From Gammaproteobacteria bacterium (GTDB lineage: Bacteria > Pseudomonadota > Gammaproteobacteria > SZUA-229), in the NCBI GenBank assembly GCA_029287435.1, contig JARFRD010000025.1, positions 1-40,079 of the forward strand: 40,079 nucleotides of DNA. Reading direction: 5' to 3'. The notes beneath the pieces were generated by a model. It ran no database searches, was not told where the DNA came from, and saw only the letters and a program-made list of their open reading frames with translations. Numbering within the stretch: position 1 is the stretch's first letter; each line of letters starts with the position of its first letter. Below are positions 19,904 to 29,632 of this stretch, one piece after another. The position numbers and the translations under genes are program-made.

Positions 19904-20016
19904 TGATATTCCTCTATTACAACTAAACTAACTTCATTAGCATAACAAAGTGGCCTGAAAACAATAGGACAATTTGGCAGAAAAAAGAAAAATCAGGCAG
20001 ATTAACCCTTTTATTT

Positions 20017-21294
20017 TCAGCTTAATATGACTTCATTCTGGAATAATTGTTCGATAGTTTCACGTTTTCGCACTATCTCGGCTTTTTCTCCATCCACCAT
20101 AACCTCGGCCGCGCGCGGACGGGTGTTGTAATTGGAGCTCATGGAAAATCCGTAGGCGCCCGCTGAACGCACCACCAGGTAGTCGCCCTGCTCGATAACA
20201 AGATCGCGGTTTTTGCCCAGGAAGTCGCCGGTTTCACACACCGGGCCCACCACATCATAGGTTTTCACGCTATCGTCCAGGCTGTCGACTTTTGCCGAAG
20301 ATCTATCTTCAGGCTGCTTCAGCGGAAGGATCTCCTGCCAGGCTTGATACAAAGCGGGGCGCATTAAATCGTTCATTGCGGCATCAACAATCGCAAAGTT
20401 TTTATCTTCATTATGTTTCAGGTATAGAACCTGCGTGATTAATATACCTGCATTCCCGGCTATGGCACGTCCAGGCTCGATCAGAATTTCCAGCTCACGC
20501 TCGCGTAAACGCTCAACCAGTGCGGCAGCATGTTCAGCCGGTTCAGGCGGCTCTTCATCTCGATAGCGGATACCAAGACCACCGCCCATGTCGAGATGCT
20601 TCAGCTTGATACCCAGCCCATCGAGCTTGTCGATCAGCGCCAGCACACGGTCCAGGGCATCAACAAACGGGGCTATTTCGGTAAGTTGAGAGCCGATATG
20701 ACAGTCGATGCCATGCACCTCGAGGTGACTGGATTCAGCCGCGCGCTGATACGCGGCTATGGCGTCTTCCATGGACACACCGAACTTGTTCTCTTTCAAA
20801 CCTGTTGAAATATAGGGATGCGTTTTGGCATCCACATCCGGATTCACCCGTAATGAAACGGGAGCCACTTTACCCATGTCGGCGGCCACCTGCTCGATCA
20901 GCTCGAGTTCAGCAAGCGATTCCACGTTAAAGCAACGGATACCGACTTGCAGCGCGCGCTCGATTTCGTCGCGGCGCTTGCCGACACCCGAAAATACGAC
21001 CTTGCCTGCCTCACCACCCGCCGCAAGCACGCGCTCGAGTTCACCCACAGAGACAATGTCAAAACCCGAGCCCAGCCTGGCCAGCAGATTCAGCACGGCC
21101 AGCGACGAATTGGCTTTCACGGCATAACAAACCAGGTGTGGCAACGCTGACAGCGCTTGATCGAATGCTTTCCAGTGGCGCTCCAGGGTTGCGCGTGAAT
21201 ACACGTAGCAGGGCGTACCCCACTCGGCAATGTGCGCACTGATATCGACATCCTCGGCCCACAGCCGACCCTCGCGATAATTAAAATAATCCAT
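20017..21294 (-). CDS. lysA: diaminopimelate decarboxylase
   Basis: CYAVKANSSLAVL PLP lysine, HLDMGGGLGI, EPGRAIAGNAG, CETGDFL. Confidence 0.97.
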   Translation of the reverse strand: MDYFNYREGRLWAEDVDISAHIAEWGTPCYVYSRATLERHWKAFDQALSALPHLVCYAVKANSSLAVLNLLARLGSGFDIVSVGELERVLAAGGEAGKVVFSGVGKRRDEIERALQVGIRCFNVESLAELELIEQVAADMGKVAPVSLRVNPDVDAKTHPYISTGLKENKFGVSMEDAIAAYQRAAESSHLEVHGIDCHIGSQLTEIAPFVDALDRVLALIDKLDGLGIKLKHLDMGGGLGIRYRDEEPPEPAEHAAALVERLRERELEILIEPGRAIAGNAGILITQVLYLKHNEDKNFAIVDAAMNDLMRPALYQAWQEILPLKQPEDRSSAKVDSLDDSVKTYDVVGPVCETGDFLGKNRDLVIEQGDYLVVRSAGAYGFSMSSNYNTRPRAAEVMVDGEKAEIVRKRETIEQLFQNEVILS

Positions 21295-21404
21295 TAGCTT
21301 GTCTGCTCCTTTTCCTGTTGGTCGTCTTCAGGCAAGTACAACGGCCCGGTCTGGCCACAGGCAGAGATCAGTAGCATCCAGATGAGTACAAATGTTACGC
21401 GCAC
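21294..21404 (-). CDS. lptM: LptM (YifL)-type small lipoprotein
   Basis: Read directly from sequence (below the ORF-track length cut): (GTG)RVTFVLIWMLLISACGQTGPLYLPEDDQQEKEQTS*; lipobox ISAC followed by GQTGPLYLP; TAATG overlap with lysA start. Confidence 0.88.
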   Translation of the reverse strand: MRVTFVLIWMLLISACGQTGPLYLPEDDQQEKEQTS

Positions 21405-21492
21405 GAATAAATTCAACCTTGTTGAGTAGTCAAAGGGCGATTATTGCAATATTCTGTGCGCTCCGAAACCACCCTGTTGATAATGCCTGGCC

Positions 21493-22167
21493 ATGAACAG
21501 CGAAGATGCACCCATCATTATTGAAACCCGGCCGGGCGAACCGGCGTCGGCTGCCGTGATCTGGCTGCACGGTCTTGGTGCCGATGGCAGTGATTTTGTA
21601 CCGCTGGTTTCCGAACTGGATCTGCCGGCCAACATCAACATACGTTTCGTGTTCCCGCACGCGCCGGTGCGGCCGATCACCATCAACCAGGGTTATCACA
21701 TGCGCGGCTGGTATGACATCACCAGCCTGGATATCGCCAACCGCGACGACATGGAAGGCATCCTGGCATCAGCGCAAATTCTGAACCGCTTATGTGATGA
21801 ACTGGTCGCCTCGGGTATCGCTTCTGAGCGCATTGTGTTTGCCGGTTTTTCGCAGGGTGGCGCCATAGCGCTCTATGCCGGACTGCGCTATCCGAAAAAA
21901 CTCGCCGGCATCATGGCATTATCAACGTACCTGCCGCTCGGCGACACACTGGCACAGGAGGCATCGGCCGCAAACCGTGACACTCCGATTTTCATGGCCC
22001 ATGGCCTGCAGGATGATATCGTGGCATTTCAGTTCGGGGTTCGCAGCCGTACCCGGCTGCAACAACAGGGATACCCGGTGCAGTGGACCGATTATTCGAT
22101 GGGGCACAGCGTCAGTATTGAAGAAATTCGTGATATCGGTAACTGGTTGAAAAATACACTGAACTAA
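21493..22167 (+). CDS. carboxylesterase/phospholipase, alpha/beta hydrolase
   Basis: VIWLHGLGADGSDF, GFSQGGAIALY, AHGLQDDIV, GHSVSIEEI. Confidence 0.93.
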   Translation: MNSEDAPIIIETRPGEPASAAVIWLHGLGADGSDFVPLVSELDLPANINIRFVFPHAPVRPITINQGYHMRGWYDITSLDIANRDDMEGILASAQILNRLCDELVASGIASERIVFAGFSQGGAIALYAGLRYPKKLAGIMALSTYLPLGDTLAQEASAANRDTPIFMAHGLQDDIVAFQFGVRSRTRLQQQGYPVQWTDYSMGHSVSIEEIRDIGNWLKNTLN

Positions 22168-22379
22168 TCCGCGAGCATGTGGAACCGGGATGGAATATTG
22201 ATCAGCACACGATTGCAGCAATAGACTGCTTTTTTGCCGACGATCGATGCCAAACAGGTCCATATCGTGCTGTAATTATATCCTGAGCCAGGCCCTGGTA
22301 GTGCCTGTGACTGATCTACACGCCCGTGGTAGATATGGGCTAATATAGGTTTCAGATCGTTTAGAAAACGAGGCGCCAC

Positions 22380-22742
22380 GTGGACAAAACCAGTAATAGC
22401 GAGATCACGCTCAGCATCGACATGGAGCCGGCCGAGCCGCTATGGAAGATTGCGCCCACGCGTGATGAAAACGGCGACCACCTCAGCGACTTTCTGATGA
22501 TCATCCCCAGGCTGCGCCAGAAACCCGAAAATCATATCAAGCGCACCCTCAACAACATCGATCGCGCTCTGAAACAGTTCAACCAGTCCGTCGTCTTTGC
22601 CAACATGGATATGAAGCTGAACACGCTGTGGGTTTCATTCAAACCCGAACCCGGTCTGTTCATGGAAATCGCGGCCGCGATCAAACTACAGGTACCCGAA
22701 GCTGTCCTGGTCGGCGACATGAGTTCCCGCATCACCAAGTAA
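22380..22742 (+). CDS. conserved-looking hypothetical protein, GTG start
   Basis: 120 aa open frame filling an intergenic gap, co-directional with Hpt; no recognised domain. Confidence 0.6.
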   Translation: MDKTSNSEITLSIDMEPAEPLWKIAPTRDENGDHLSDFLMIIPRLRQKPENHIKRTLNNIDRALKQFNQSVVFANMDMKLNTLWVSFKPEPGLFMEIAAAIKLQVPEAVLVGDMSSRITK

Positions 22743-22807
22743 ACGCGATTTCAGCGTCTATACTCTTTGATAAAACCCGCTACTCTACGACTACTGAAGG
22801 AAATTGC

Positions 22808-23149
22808 ATGGAACAAGCATTGAACACGGATGCACTGGCCGAATTGCGTGAACTCATGGGCGATGCGCTCAATGATGTGATACGCACCTTCATTGATTAC
22901 ATGCCAGAGCAGGTCGACTCTTTAAGCAGCGCTATTAACGCCAAAGATGCTGATACTGTTTTTAACGTGGCGCATAAAATGAAAAGCTCATGCGGCAGTA
23001 TAGGAGCTATCGGTCTGGCACAGCTGGCTGAAGAAATCGAACTGATCGGTCGCTCGGGTACAACCGAGAATACATCGGTGTTGTTCGAAAAATTCCGCGA
23101 TCTTTATACCGAGGTCGATGCCCAGCTAAAGGCCGAGCTGGAAAAATAA
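22808..23149 (+). CDS. Hpt (histidine phosphotransfer) domain protein
   Basis: MEQALNTDALAELRELMGDALNDVIRTFIDYMPEQVDSLSSAI...VAHKMKSSCGSIGA phosphotransfer motif; ATG at 22808 with GAAGGAAA upstream. Confidence 0.9.
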   Translation: MEQALNTDALAELRELMGDALNDVIRTFIDYMPEQVDSLSSAINAKDADTVFNVAHKMKSSCGSIGAIGLAQLAEEIELIGRSGTTENTSVLFEKFRDLYTEVDAQLKAELEK

Positions 23150-23165
23150 ACCTGTCTTCCAGGCG

Positions 23166-24587
23166 TTAACCGAGCAGGCGCTTGTGCGCTGCTTTAGCTG
23201 CCTTGCGTACCTGGTCCGGTGCCGTGCCGCCGATATGGTTTCTTGCTGCGACAGAACCTTCCAGCGTCAGCACATCAAAGACATCCTCTGTGATCATATC
23301 CGAGAATTGCTGCAACTGATCGAGCGGCATCTCGCTGAGGTCGAGCTTGCTTTCGATACCAAACGCCACGGCTTTACCAACGACCTCATGGGCATCACGA
23401 AAGGGCAGGCCCTTGCGCACCAAGTAGTCCGCGAGATCCGTCGCCGTAGAAAAGCCCTGTTTGGCTGCTGCGTACATGTTTTCCCGCTTGCACTCGATGG
23501 CCGGCACCATGTCAGCAAACGCGCGCAACGAACCCGACACGGTGTCGATGGTATCGAACAGTGGTTCCTTGTCTTCCTGGTTGTCCTTGTTATAAGCCAA
23601 TGGTTGTGACTTCATCAACGTCAGCATGCTAACCAGGTTACCGTTGACGCGACCGGTTTTTCCACGCACCAGTTCCGGAACATCCGGATTTTTCTTTTGC
23701 GGCATGATGGATGAGCCCGTGCAATAGCGGTCGGGCAGCTCGATAAAGTCAAACTGTGCCGATGACCACATCACCAGTTCTTCAGACATACGTGAAAGAT
23801 GTGTCATGAGCACAGCTGAAGCCGCGCAAAACTCGATTGCAAAATCACGATCGCTTACAGCATCGAGGGAATTGGCCGCCGGCGCAGAAAAGCCCAGCTC
23901 ATCAGCGGTGAACTCGCGGTCGACAGGGTAACTCGTACCCGCCAGTGCTGCCGCACCCAGCGGTGATATGTTCATGCGCTCACGACAATCGTGCATGCGC
24001 GTAGCATCGCGCTGCAGCATTTCGAACCAGGCCAGCATATGGTGACCGAAGGTTACAGGCTGTGCTACCTGCAGGTGAGTGAAGCCGGGCATGATGGTAT
24101 CGGCTTCACGTTGCGCCAGGGCGAGCAAGCCTTTCTGCATTTCCAGCAGCTGGGCAATAATGAAATCAATCTGTTCCCGCAGGTAAAGACGGATATCCGT
24201 CGCAACCTGGTCATTGCGCGAGCGACCCGTATGCAGGCGTTTTCCAGCATCACCGATCAGATCCGTCAAGCGTGCTTCGATATTCATGTGTACATCTTCG
24301 CGCGCTACAGACCAGTCGAATTCACCATTTTCAATTTCCTGTTCAACACTATCCAGGCCTTTCAGAATGGCTTCACAATCGGACTTCGACAACACGCCTG
24401 CCTTTTTCAGCATACGTGCATGCGCTCGCGAACCAGCAATGTCCTGTTTGTACATGCGCTGGTCAAACTGAACCGATGCCGTAAAGGCCTCGACAAACGC
24501 ATCGGTCTGTTCGCTAAAGCGCCCACCCCAGGCAGTATTAGTTGCCTCGCTGGCCGGATTTTTCCTGTTGTCGTCTTTCTTGCTCAT
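23166..24587 (-). CDS. argH: argininosuccinate lyase
   Basis: [20 protein letters not shown] and [12 protein letters not shown]. Confidence 0.98.
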   Translation of the reverse strand: MSKKDDNRKNPASEATNTAWGGRFSEQTDAFVEAFTASVQFDQRMYKQDIAGSRAHARMLKKAGVLSKSDCEAILKGLDSVEQEIENGEFDWSVAREDVHMNIEARLTDLIGDAGKRLHTGRSRNDQVATDIRLYLREQIDFIIAQLLEMQKGLLALAQREADTIMPGFTHLQVAQPVTFGHHMLAWFEMLQRDATRMHDCRERMNISPLGAAALAGTSYPVDREFTADELGFSAPAANSLDAVSDRDFAIEFCAASAVLMTHLSRMSEELVMWSSAQFDFIELPDRYCTGSSIMPQKKNPDVPELVRGKTGRVNGNLVSMLTLMKSQPLAYNKDNQEDKEPLFDTIDTVSGSLRAFADMVPAIECKRENMYAAAKQGFSTATDLADYLVRKGLPFRDAHEVVGKAVAFGIESKLDLSEMPLDQLQQFSDMITEDVFDVLTLEGSVAARNHIGGTAPDQVRKAAKAAHKRLLG

Positions 24588-24650
24588 AATTGTTCGCGAG
24601 TATATCAGAACAAAACTTGCAATCCGGGCTTGCTCGTCTATTTGTTATGA

Positions 24651-25703
24651 ATGGACAGTACTTCTGGCGATAACAGGCAGAACCTTATTGATACCGGTTT
24701 TTTGCCGGACTTTTGTGATGTACGCGTGATCTTCATGCTGGTGCTGATCGTCGAGCTGGTGGCGATCGTGCTGGCCATGACTATCCCGTCTTCTACTGAA
24801 GAAATCTGGGACAACCTCGCCTTTATCTCAATGATGATGCAGTGGATTGCCTTGCTAAACGCTGCAGCATTATGCGCCAGCCGCAAATGGATGAACCGGC
24901 TCGGTGGTGCGCTCACCATGATCGCAAGTTTCTGCCTGATGATGTCAGTCAGCCTGGTATTCAGCCTGATCATGCTGAAACTGAACACCTGGATGGGACT
25001 GGATGAAGTCACTTCACCGTTGGGTGAAACTTTTCTGTTACGTATGATGGTGATCAGCGCAGCCATCTATGCTGTCGTGTTGCGCTATTTTTATATCCAG
25101 CAACAATGGAAACTGAACCTGAACGCGCAATCGAAAGCCGAGGTACAGGCACTCAAGGCACGTATACGTCCGCACTTCCTGTTTAACAGCATGAATACCA
25201 TCGCCAGCCTGATTTCCTTCAAGCCCGTTGAAGCGGAAAAAGCCATCGAAGACCTGGCTGATCTGTTCCGTGCCAGCCTCCGCGAGCAGAACATTCATAC
25301 CCTGAAAGATGAAATAGAGCTCACGCGCAGCTATCTCGATATCGAAAAACTCAGGCTGGATGACCGGCTTCAGATCAGCTGGGATATCGATAATTCGCAA
25401 TTTGATGCAGAAATTCCGGCATTATCCCTGCAACCTCTCGCAGAAAACGCTATATATCATGGTATAGAACCGTTGCCTGATGGTGGAACCATCCATATAT
25501 CGGCAAAACGGCAAGGTGACAGCCTGATAATCGCAGTCAGTAATCCAGCACCGGATGACGAAGCTGCGCATACCAGCGGTAACCAGATGGCCCAGGAAAA
25601 CATACGACAGCGCTTGAAGCTCGTCTATGGAAGCAGGGCCGGATTCAACATAAATGCAACCAAACAAAATTACACCGTAACACTGGAAATACCGGTCACG
25701 TAA
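24651..25703 (+). CDS. algZ: LytS/AlgZ-type membrane sensor histidine kinase
   Basis: Four TM segments then RPHFLFNSMNTIASLI and LQPLAENAIYHGI; divergent from argH and followed by a LytTR regulator. Confidence 0.88.
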   Translation: MDSTSGDNRQNLIDTGFLPDFCDVRVIFMLVLIVELVAIVLAMTIPSSTEEIWDNLAFISMMMQWIALLNAAALCASRKWMNRLGGALTMIASFCLMMSVSLVFSLIMLKLNTWMGLDEVTSPLGETFLLRMMVISAAIYAVVLRYFYIQQQWKLNLNAQSKAEVQALKARIRPHFLFNSMNTIASLISFKPVEAEKAIEDLADLFRASLREQNIHTLKDEIELTRSYLDIEKLRLDDRLQISWDIDNSQFDAEIPALSLQPLAENAIYHGIEPLPDGGTIHISAKRQGDSLIIAVSNPAPDDEAAHTSGNQMAQENIRQRLKLVYGSRAGFNINATKQNYTVTLEIPVT

Positions 25704-25705
25704 TT

Positions 25706-26440
25706 ATGAATGTATTGATTGTTGATGATGAACAGCTGGCGAGGCAGCGCCTGCGTCAAATGTTAAGCGGCATGGGAGAGCAGGTTGTCGGGGAGGCGGC
25801 TAACGGCGAGCAGGCTTTATTACAATCACAGAATGCCAATCCAGACCTGGTATTAATGGACATACGTATGCCGGGCATGGATGGTCTCGAAGCTGCGGGC
25901 TATATCAACCAGATTGATAATCCACCAGCGATTATTTTCACCACGGCCTATAGCGATCATGCGCTCAAGGCGTTTGAAACCCATGCCGTTGATTACCTGC
26001 TCAAGCCCATCAAGCAGGAACGGCTGGCCGATGCAATCAATGCCGCAAAGCGGCTGACCCGCGCCCAGATCGAGCGCCTGCGTACCGATGATGACGATGA
26101 ATCACGCAGCAAGATCTGTGTAAAAAGTCGTGGCTCACTCGAACTGATTCCGATTGAAGACATCATCTATTTCAAGGCAGATCAGAAATATGTCACGCTA
26201 CGTACGGATGATCACGAATACCTTATTGAAGAGTCGCTGAAAGCACTGGAGCAGGAATTCGGTCAGCGTTTTATTCGTATCCATCGAAATGCGCTGGTTG
26301 CAGAACACCAGATAAACGGTTTATCCAAGAACGAAGCCGGTCACCAGTGTATCCGGCTGAATGACACGGATGACCTGCTGGAAATCAGCCGTCGCCACCT
26401 GCCATCGATACGCAAGAAACTGAAAAACATGGGGGGCTAA
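25706..26440 (+). CDS. algR: LytTR-family response regulator (AlgR-like)
   Basis: Receiver LMDIRMPGMDGL; LytTR domain 'IIYFKADQKYVTLRTDD...FIRIHRNALV'. Confidence 0.92.
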   Translation: MNVLIVDDEQLARQRLRQMLSGMGEQVVGEAANGEQALLQSQNANPDLVLMDIRMPGMDGLEAAGYINQIDNPPAIIFTTAYSDHALKAFETHAVDYLLKPIKQERLADAINAAKRLTRAQIERLRTDDDDESRSKICVKSRGSLELIPIEDIIYFKADQKYVTLRTDDHEYLIEESLKALEQEFGQRFIRIHRNALVAEHQINGLSKNEAGHQCIRLNDTDDLLEISRRHLPSIRKKLKNMGG

Positions 26441-26464
26441 CCAGCACCCAACTCTTATCACTGG

Positions 26465-26974
26465 CTAGTTCGAATGAGCTGGAGCCTCGCTGATAGCTTC
26501 TTCGATTGCCTTGTCGACAGCTTCGGCAACGTAATCCAGTACCGTAATACCAACCACGCGCTGGCTGATTTCGCGTCCCTCAGCATCAAAGAATACCAGG
26601 GTCGGATATAAATCCACGCCATATTTACGGCTGAATTCAGCCGTCTTATAGCGCTTGCCATCAAAGCCGATGACATCCGAATAAGTATCTATCTGCAGTT
26701 TCCTGATGATGATCGCATCGCTGTATTTATCACTGCGTATCAGGGGCTCAAGAATCTCTACTTCCAGGGCCTCACAATAGGCACACCATGGTGTGCTGAA
26801 CTCAACCATGATGGGTTTGCCGGCCTGCTTCATCTCCTGTTCAAAGTTGAGCACAGCGGCTATCAGTGATGTGCGCTCCTCGTCGTCCTCGTACTGGTAA
26901 ACAACGCCTGAGGCCGCAACCGGGTTGCAACATATCCATAGAAACAAAAGGGTAGTGGGGCGAATCACGATCAT
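26465..26974 (-). CDS. exported thioredoxin-fold protein
   Basis: Signal-like MIVIRPTTLLFLWICCNPVAASG; EFSTPWCAYCEALE (CxxC), YPTLVFFD. Confidence 0.85.
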   Translation of the reverse strand: MIVIRPTTLLFLWICCNPVAASGVVYQYEDDEERTSLIAAVLNFEQEMKQAGKPIMVEFSTPWCAYCEALEVEILEPLIRSDKYSDAIIIRKLQIDTYSDVIGFDGKRYKTAEFSRKYGVDLYPTLVFFDAEGREISQRVVGITVLDYVAEAVDKAIEEAISEAPAHSN

Positions 26975-27090
26975 AGGTGTCTGACTATTGCACAGGCTCG
27001 GATTGAAATACAATAGCTCAAACCCACAGCCAATAACAATCGACCAAATGTGTCTATCGCGGCGGCTGTTGCAAAACAACTGGTATAAAA

Positions 27091-27849
27091 CTGGATACTC
27101 TCACCAACATAAAAGTCCTGGTTACACGCCCCAGGCAACGCGCCTCTAAGCTGTGTGCTCTTATTGAGCAGGCGGGCGGCACGGCTTTGTCTTTTGCAGC
27201 CATAGAAATTACCGCACCCGATGACATCAGCAGTCGTGACTATATTATTGAACACCTGCGCGAGTTTGACCTCGCCATCTTTATCAGCCCCACGGCCGTC
27301 GAGGAAAGCTGCAAGACGATCACCCGGTTTCCCGCTGCATTAAAGCTGGTTGCTATTGGTAGCAAAACGGCTCGGGCTATAGAAGACTGCGGTTATAACG
27401 CGGACATCGTTGCCGATGGCCATGATTCCGATTCACTGTTGCAGCATGAACAGTTACATAGCGATGCTATCGCAGGCAAGCGCATCGTAATATTTCGTGG
27501 TGTTGGCGGTCGTGAGCTACTGGCTGATGTCCTGGGTGAGCGCGGCGCCAGTGTTAGATACGCCGAAATGTACCAGCGCTCCAGGCCGGTCTGCGTAGAT
27601 GAGTTCAACCAGCTGCTAGAACAGGCGGACATCCTTACCGTTAGCAGTAATGAAGGTCTGCAAAACCTGTATGACCTGGCTGCGGATAAAAAAGCCCTGA
27701 CCCGACTGCCCGTGGTCGTCCCAGGTGAGCGGGCCCGGGTGCTCGCACAGGCGCTGGGTTTTGACGAAATCAGGGTTGCAGACAACGCCACAGACGAAGC
27801 CTGCCTAAATGCGATAAAATACTGGCGTTCACAAATGGGTGAAAAATGA
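27091..27849 (+). CDS. hemD: uroporphyrinogen-III synthase; start codon uncertain, possibly CTG
   Basis: Frame reads (CTG)DTLTNIKVLVTRPRQRASKLCALIEQAGGTALSFAAIEI...; LVTRP and FISPTAVE typical of HemD. The ORF track starts at an internal TTG (27187). Confidence 0.85.
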   Translation: MDTLTNIKVLVTRPRQRASKLCALIEQAGGTALSFAAIEITAPDDISSRDYIIEHLREFDLAIFISPTAVEESCKTITRFPAALKLVAIGSKTARAIEDCGYNADIVADGHDSDSLLQHEQLHSDAIAGKRIVIFRGVGGRELLADVLGERGASVRYAEMYQRSRPVCVDEFNQLLEQADILTVSSNEGLQNLYDLAADKKALTRLPVVVPGERARVLAQALGFDEIRVADNATDEACLNAIKYWRSQMGEK

Positions 27850-29105
27850 TGAAAAGACTCGTATTTATACTGTTATCTGCAGCGATCATTGCTGGCGGTG
27901 CTGCCATGTACATGAAACAGGATGTCGGCAACATGCAGGTCAGCTTCGCTGAATATCAATACCAGGCCACGCTGCTTGAAGTCGGCATCGGCTTACTGGG
28001 CATACTGTTTGCATACCTGTTGTTGTCATACACCTTTAACCTGTTGAAGAAAGTTACGTCGCTGTTTGGTGAAAAGCGCCACCAGCGCCTCGCCGAAAGG
28101 GCCCGTCACTCACTGGAGCAGGGTCTGATTGAGCTGTCTGAAGGCCGCTTTGCCAAGGCCGAAAAAATCCTGCTGCAGAAAGTTGAGCATAATGAAAATG
28201 CCCTGTTGACCTACCTGGCTGCAGCACGTGCCGCACAATACCAGGGTGCTCACGATCGCCGTGATGACTACCTGAGACAGGCACACAAAAGTAACCCGGA
28301 AGCCGATATTGCTATCGGCCTGACCCAGGCCGAGCTACAACTTGAACATCAGCAGTTTGAACAGGCTTTAGCAACGCTGAACCGTCTCAACGAACTATCA
28401 CCCTTGCATTCATATGTACTTAAACTGCTGGCAAAAGCGCACCATAAGCTTTCCGACTGGGACAGCTTGCGTGAACTCATGCCGGAATTACATAAAACAA
28501 ACGCCATGTCTGATGAAAAATTGCTATCGCTGGAGATCGATACCTGGTGTGGCCTGATCAGCGACCGGAGTCGAATTAACGACATCAGCGCCATGACCCA
28601 GCTGTGGGATGAAGTACCTCGCAATATCAGGGAGCTGCCCGAGGTAGTGGAATATTACGCATCAGAACTGGTTAGTGTGCAAGCCTCGGGCGAGGCGGAA
28701 CAGGTATTGCGTGATTACCTGAATAACAACTGGCAGGAATCAACCATCGTGCTGTACTCCGAACTCGATATTCTTGCTACCGAGTCACAGTTACTGAATG
28801 TTGAAGCCTGGCTAGAGGATCACCAGCATAATGCGTACCTGTTGCTTGCCCTGGGCAAGATGTGCGCACGCATGAGCCTCTGGGGTAAGGCCAGAAGTTA
28901 CCTTGAAGCCAGTCTTTCAGTACAGCCGATGCCGGTTACTTTTTTAAAGCTGGCTGAATTGCTCGAAGATCACATGAATGAAAAAATACTGGCACAGGAT
29001 TATTATCGACAGGGTTTGCACATGCTGTCAGGTGATTATGGCGAGCACACATTGGCTAATGATTTCGAACGTGTGGTGCAGACACCCGAGTTAAAGATCA
29101 TTTAA
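27846..29105 (+). CDS. hemY: HemY-type TPR membrane protein
   Basis: Two N-terminal TMs and TPR-like region, directly downstream of hemD with overlap. Confidence 0.88.
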   Translation: MMKRLVFILLSAAIIAGGAAMYMKQDVGNMQVSFAEYQYQATLLEVGIGLLGILFAYLLLSYTFNLLKKVTSLFGEKRHQRLAERARHSLEQGLIELSEGRFAKAEKILLQKVEHNENALLTYLAAARAAQYQGAHDRRDDYLRQAHKSNPEADIAIGLTQAELQLEHQQFEQALATLNRLNELSPLHSYVLKLLAKAHHKLSDWDSLRELMPELHKTNAMSDEKLLSLEIDTWCGLISDRSRINDISAMTQLWDEVPRNIRELPEVVEYYASELVSVQASGEAEQVLRDYLNNNWQESTIVLYSELDILATESQLLNVEAWLEDHQHNAYLLLALGKMCARMSLWGKARSYLEASLSVQPMPVTFLKLAELLEDHMNEKILAQDYYRQGLHMLSGDYGEHTLANDFERVVQTPELKII

Positions 29106-29612
29106 CATCACGACGCGATCACCCGCGCAATTACCCACGCTATCACCCAGGGCAATCCAGCCACCCTGAATAATTCTGGCTGTAATACCACCATGCCCCC
29201 GCATCGCGTTGTAACCGCCTTGACCCAGTATTTCTTCCATGCGCGAGCACGGATGGCAGACCCCTGTCATCTCGAACAACGCCTCACCAATACAAAAACG
29301 TTTACCCTTGAGTGCCAGTAAATTGATACCGCTGACCATGATATTACGTCGCAACTCATGAGGCATTACTGCGTGCTTATTTAGTACTGATGCGATAACA
29401 CCAAGGTGTTCCGCCTGAACCAGGGTCACGCTACGGTTACCGCTGCGTCCGGCATAATGATCGCCTTCAAGCCCTTTACCTTCAATCGCCAGCGCCTTAT
29501 CAACAATAACCATATCCGCTCTTTTGTGCGGACGCAGCCCGATCCATTCAACCTTGCCGTGTTGTGGCAAGTTGTTTGTCAGCTGCTGAATCGTTGCTTT
29601 GGTGTCGGACAT
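29091..29612 (-). CDS. MOSC domain protein
   Basis: GLEGDHYAG, GNRSVTLVQAEHL, LRRNIMVSGINLLALKGKRF, MTGVCHPCSRME. Confidence 0.92.
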   Translation of the reverse strand: MSDTKATIQQLTNNLPQHGKVEWIGLRPHKRADMVIVDKALAIEGKGLEGDHYAGRSGNRSVTLVQAEHLGVIASVLNKHAVMPHELRRNIMVSGINLLALKGKRFCIGEALFEMTGVCHPCSRMEEILGQGGYNAMRGHGGITARIIQGGWIALGDSVGNCAGDRVVMLNDL

Positions 29613-29632
29613 GATTTGTCACAGACAAATCA

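Noticed and set aside
22164-22379. 71-aa minus-strand ORF between carboxylesterase and the unknown gene
   Set aside because: No domain, overlaps likely promoter region of the 22380 gene; weak as a CDS.
23991-24650. 219-aa plus-strand ORF
   Set aside because: Fully antisense to argH, which is a clear, motif-complete gene; no domain signature.
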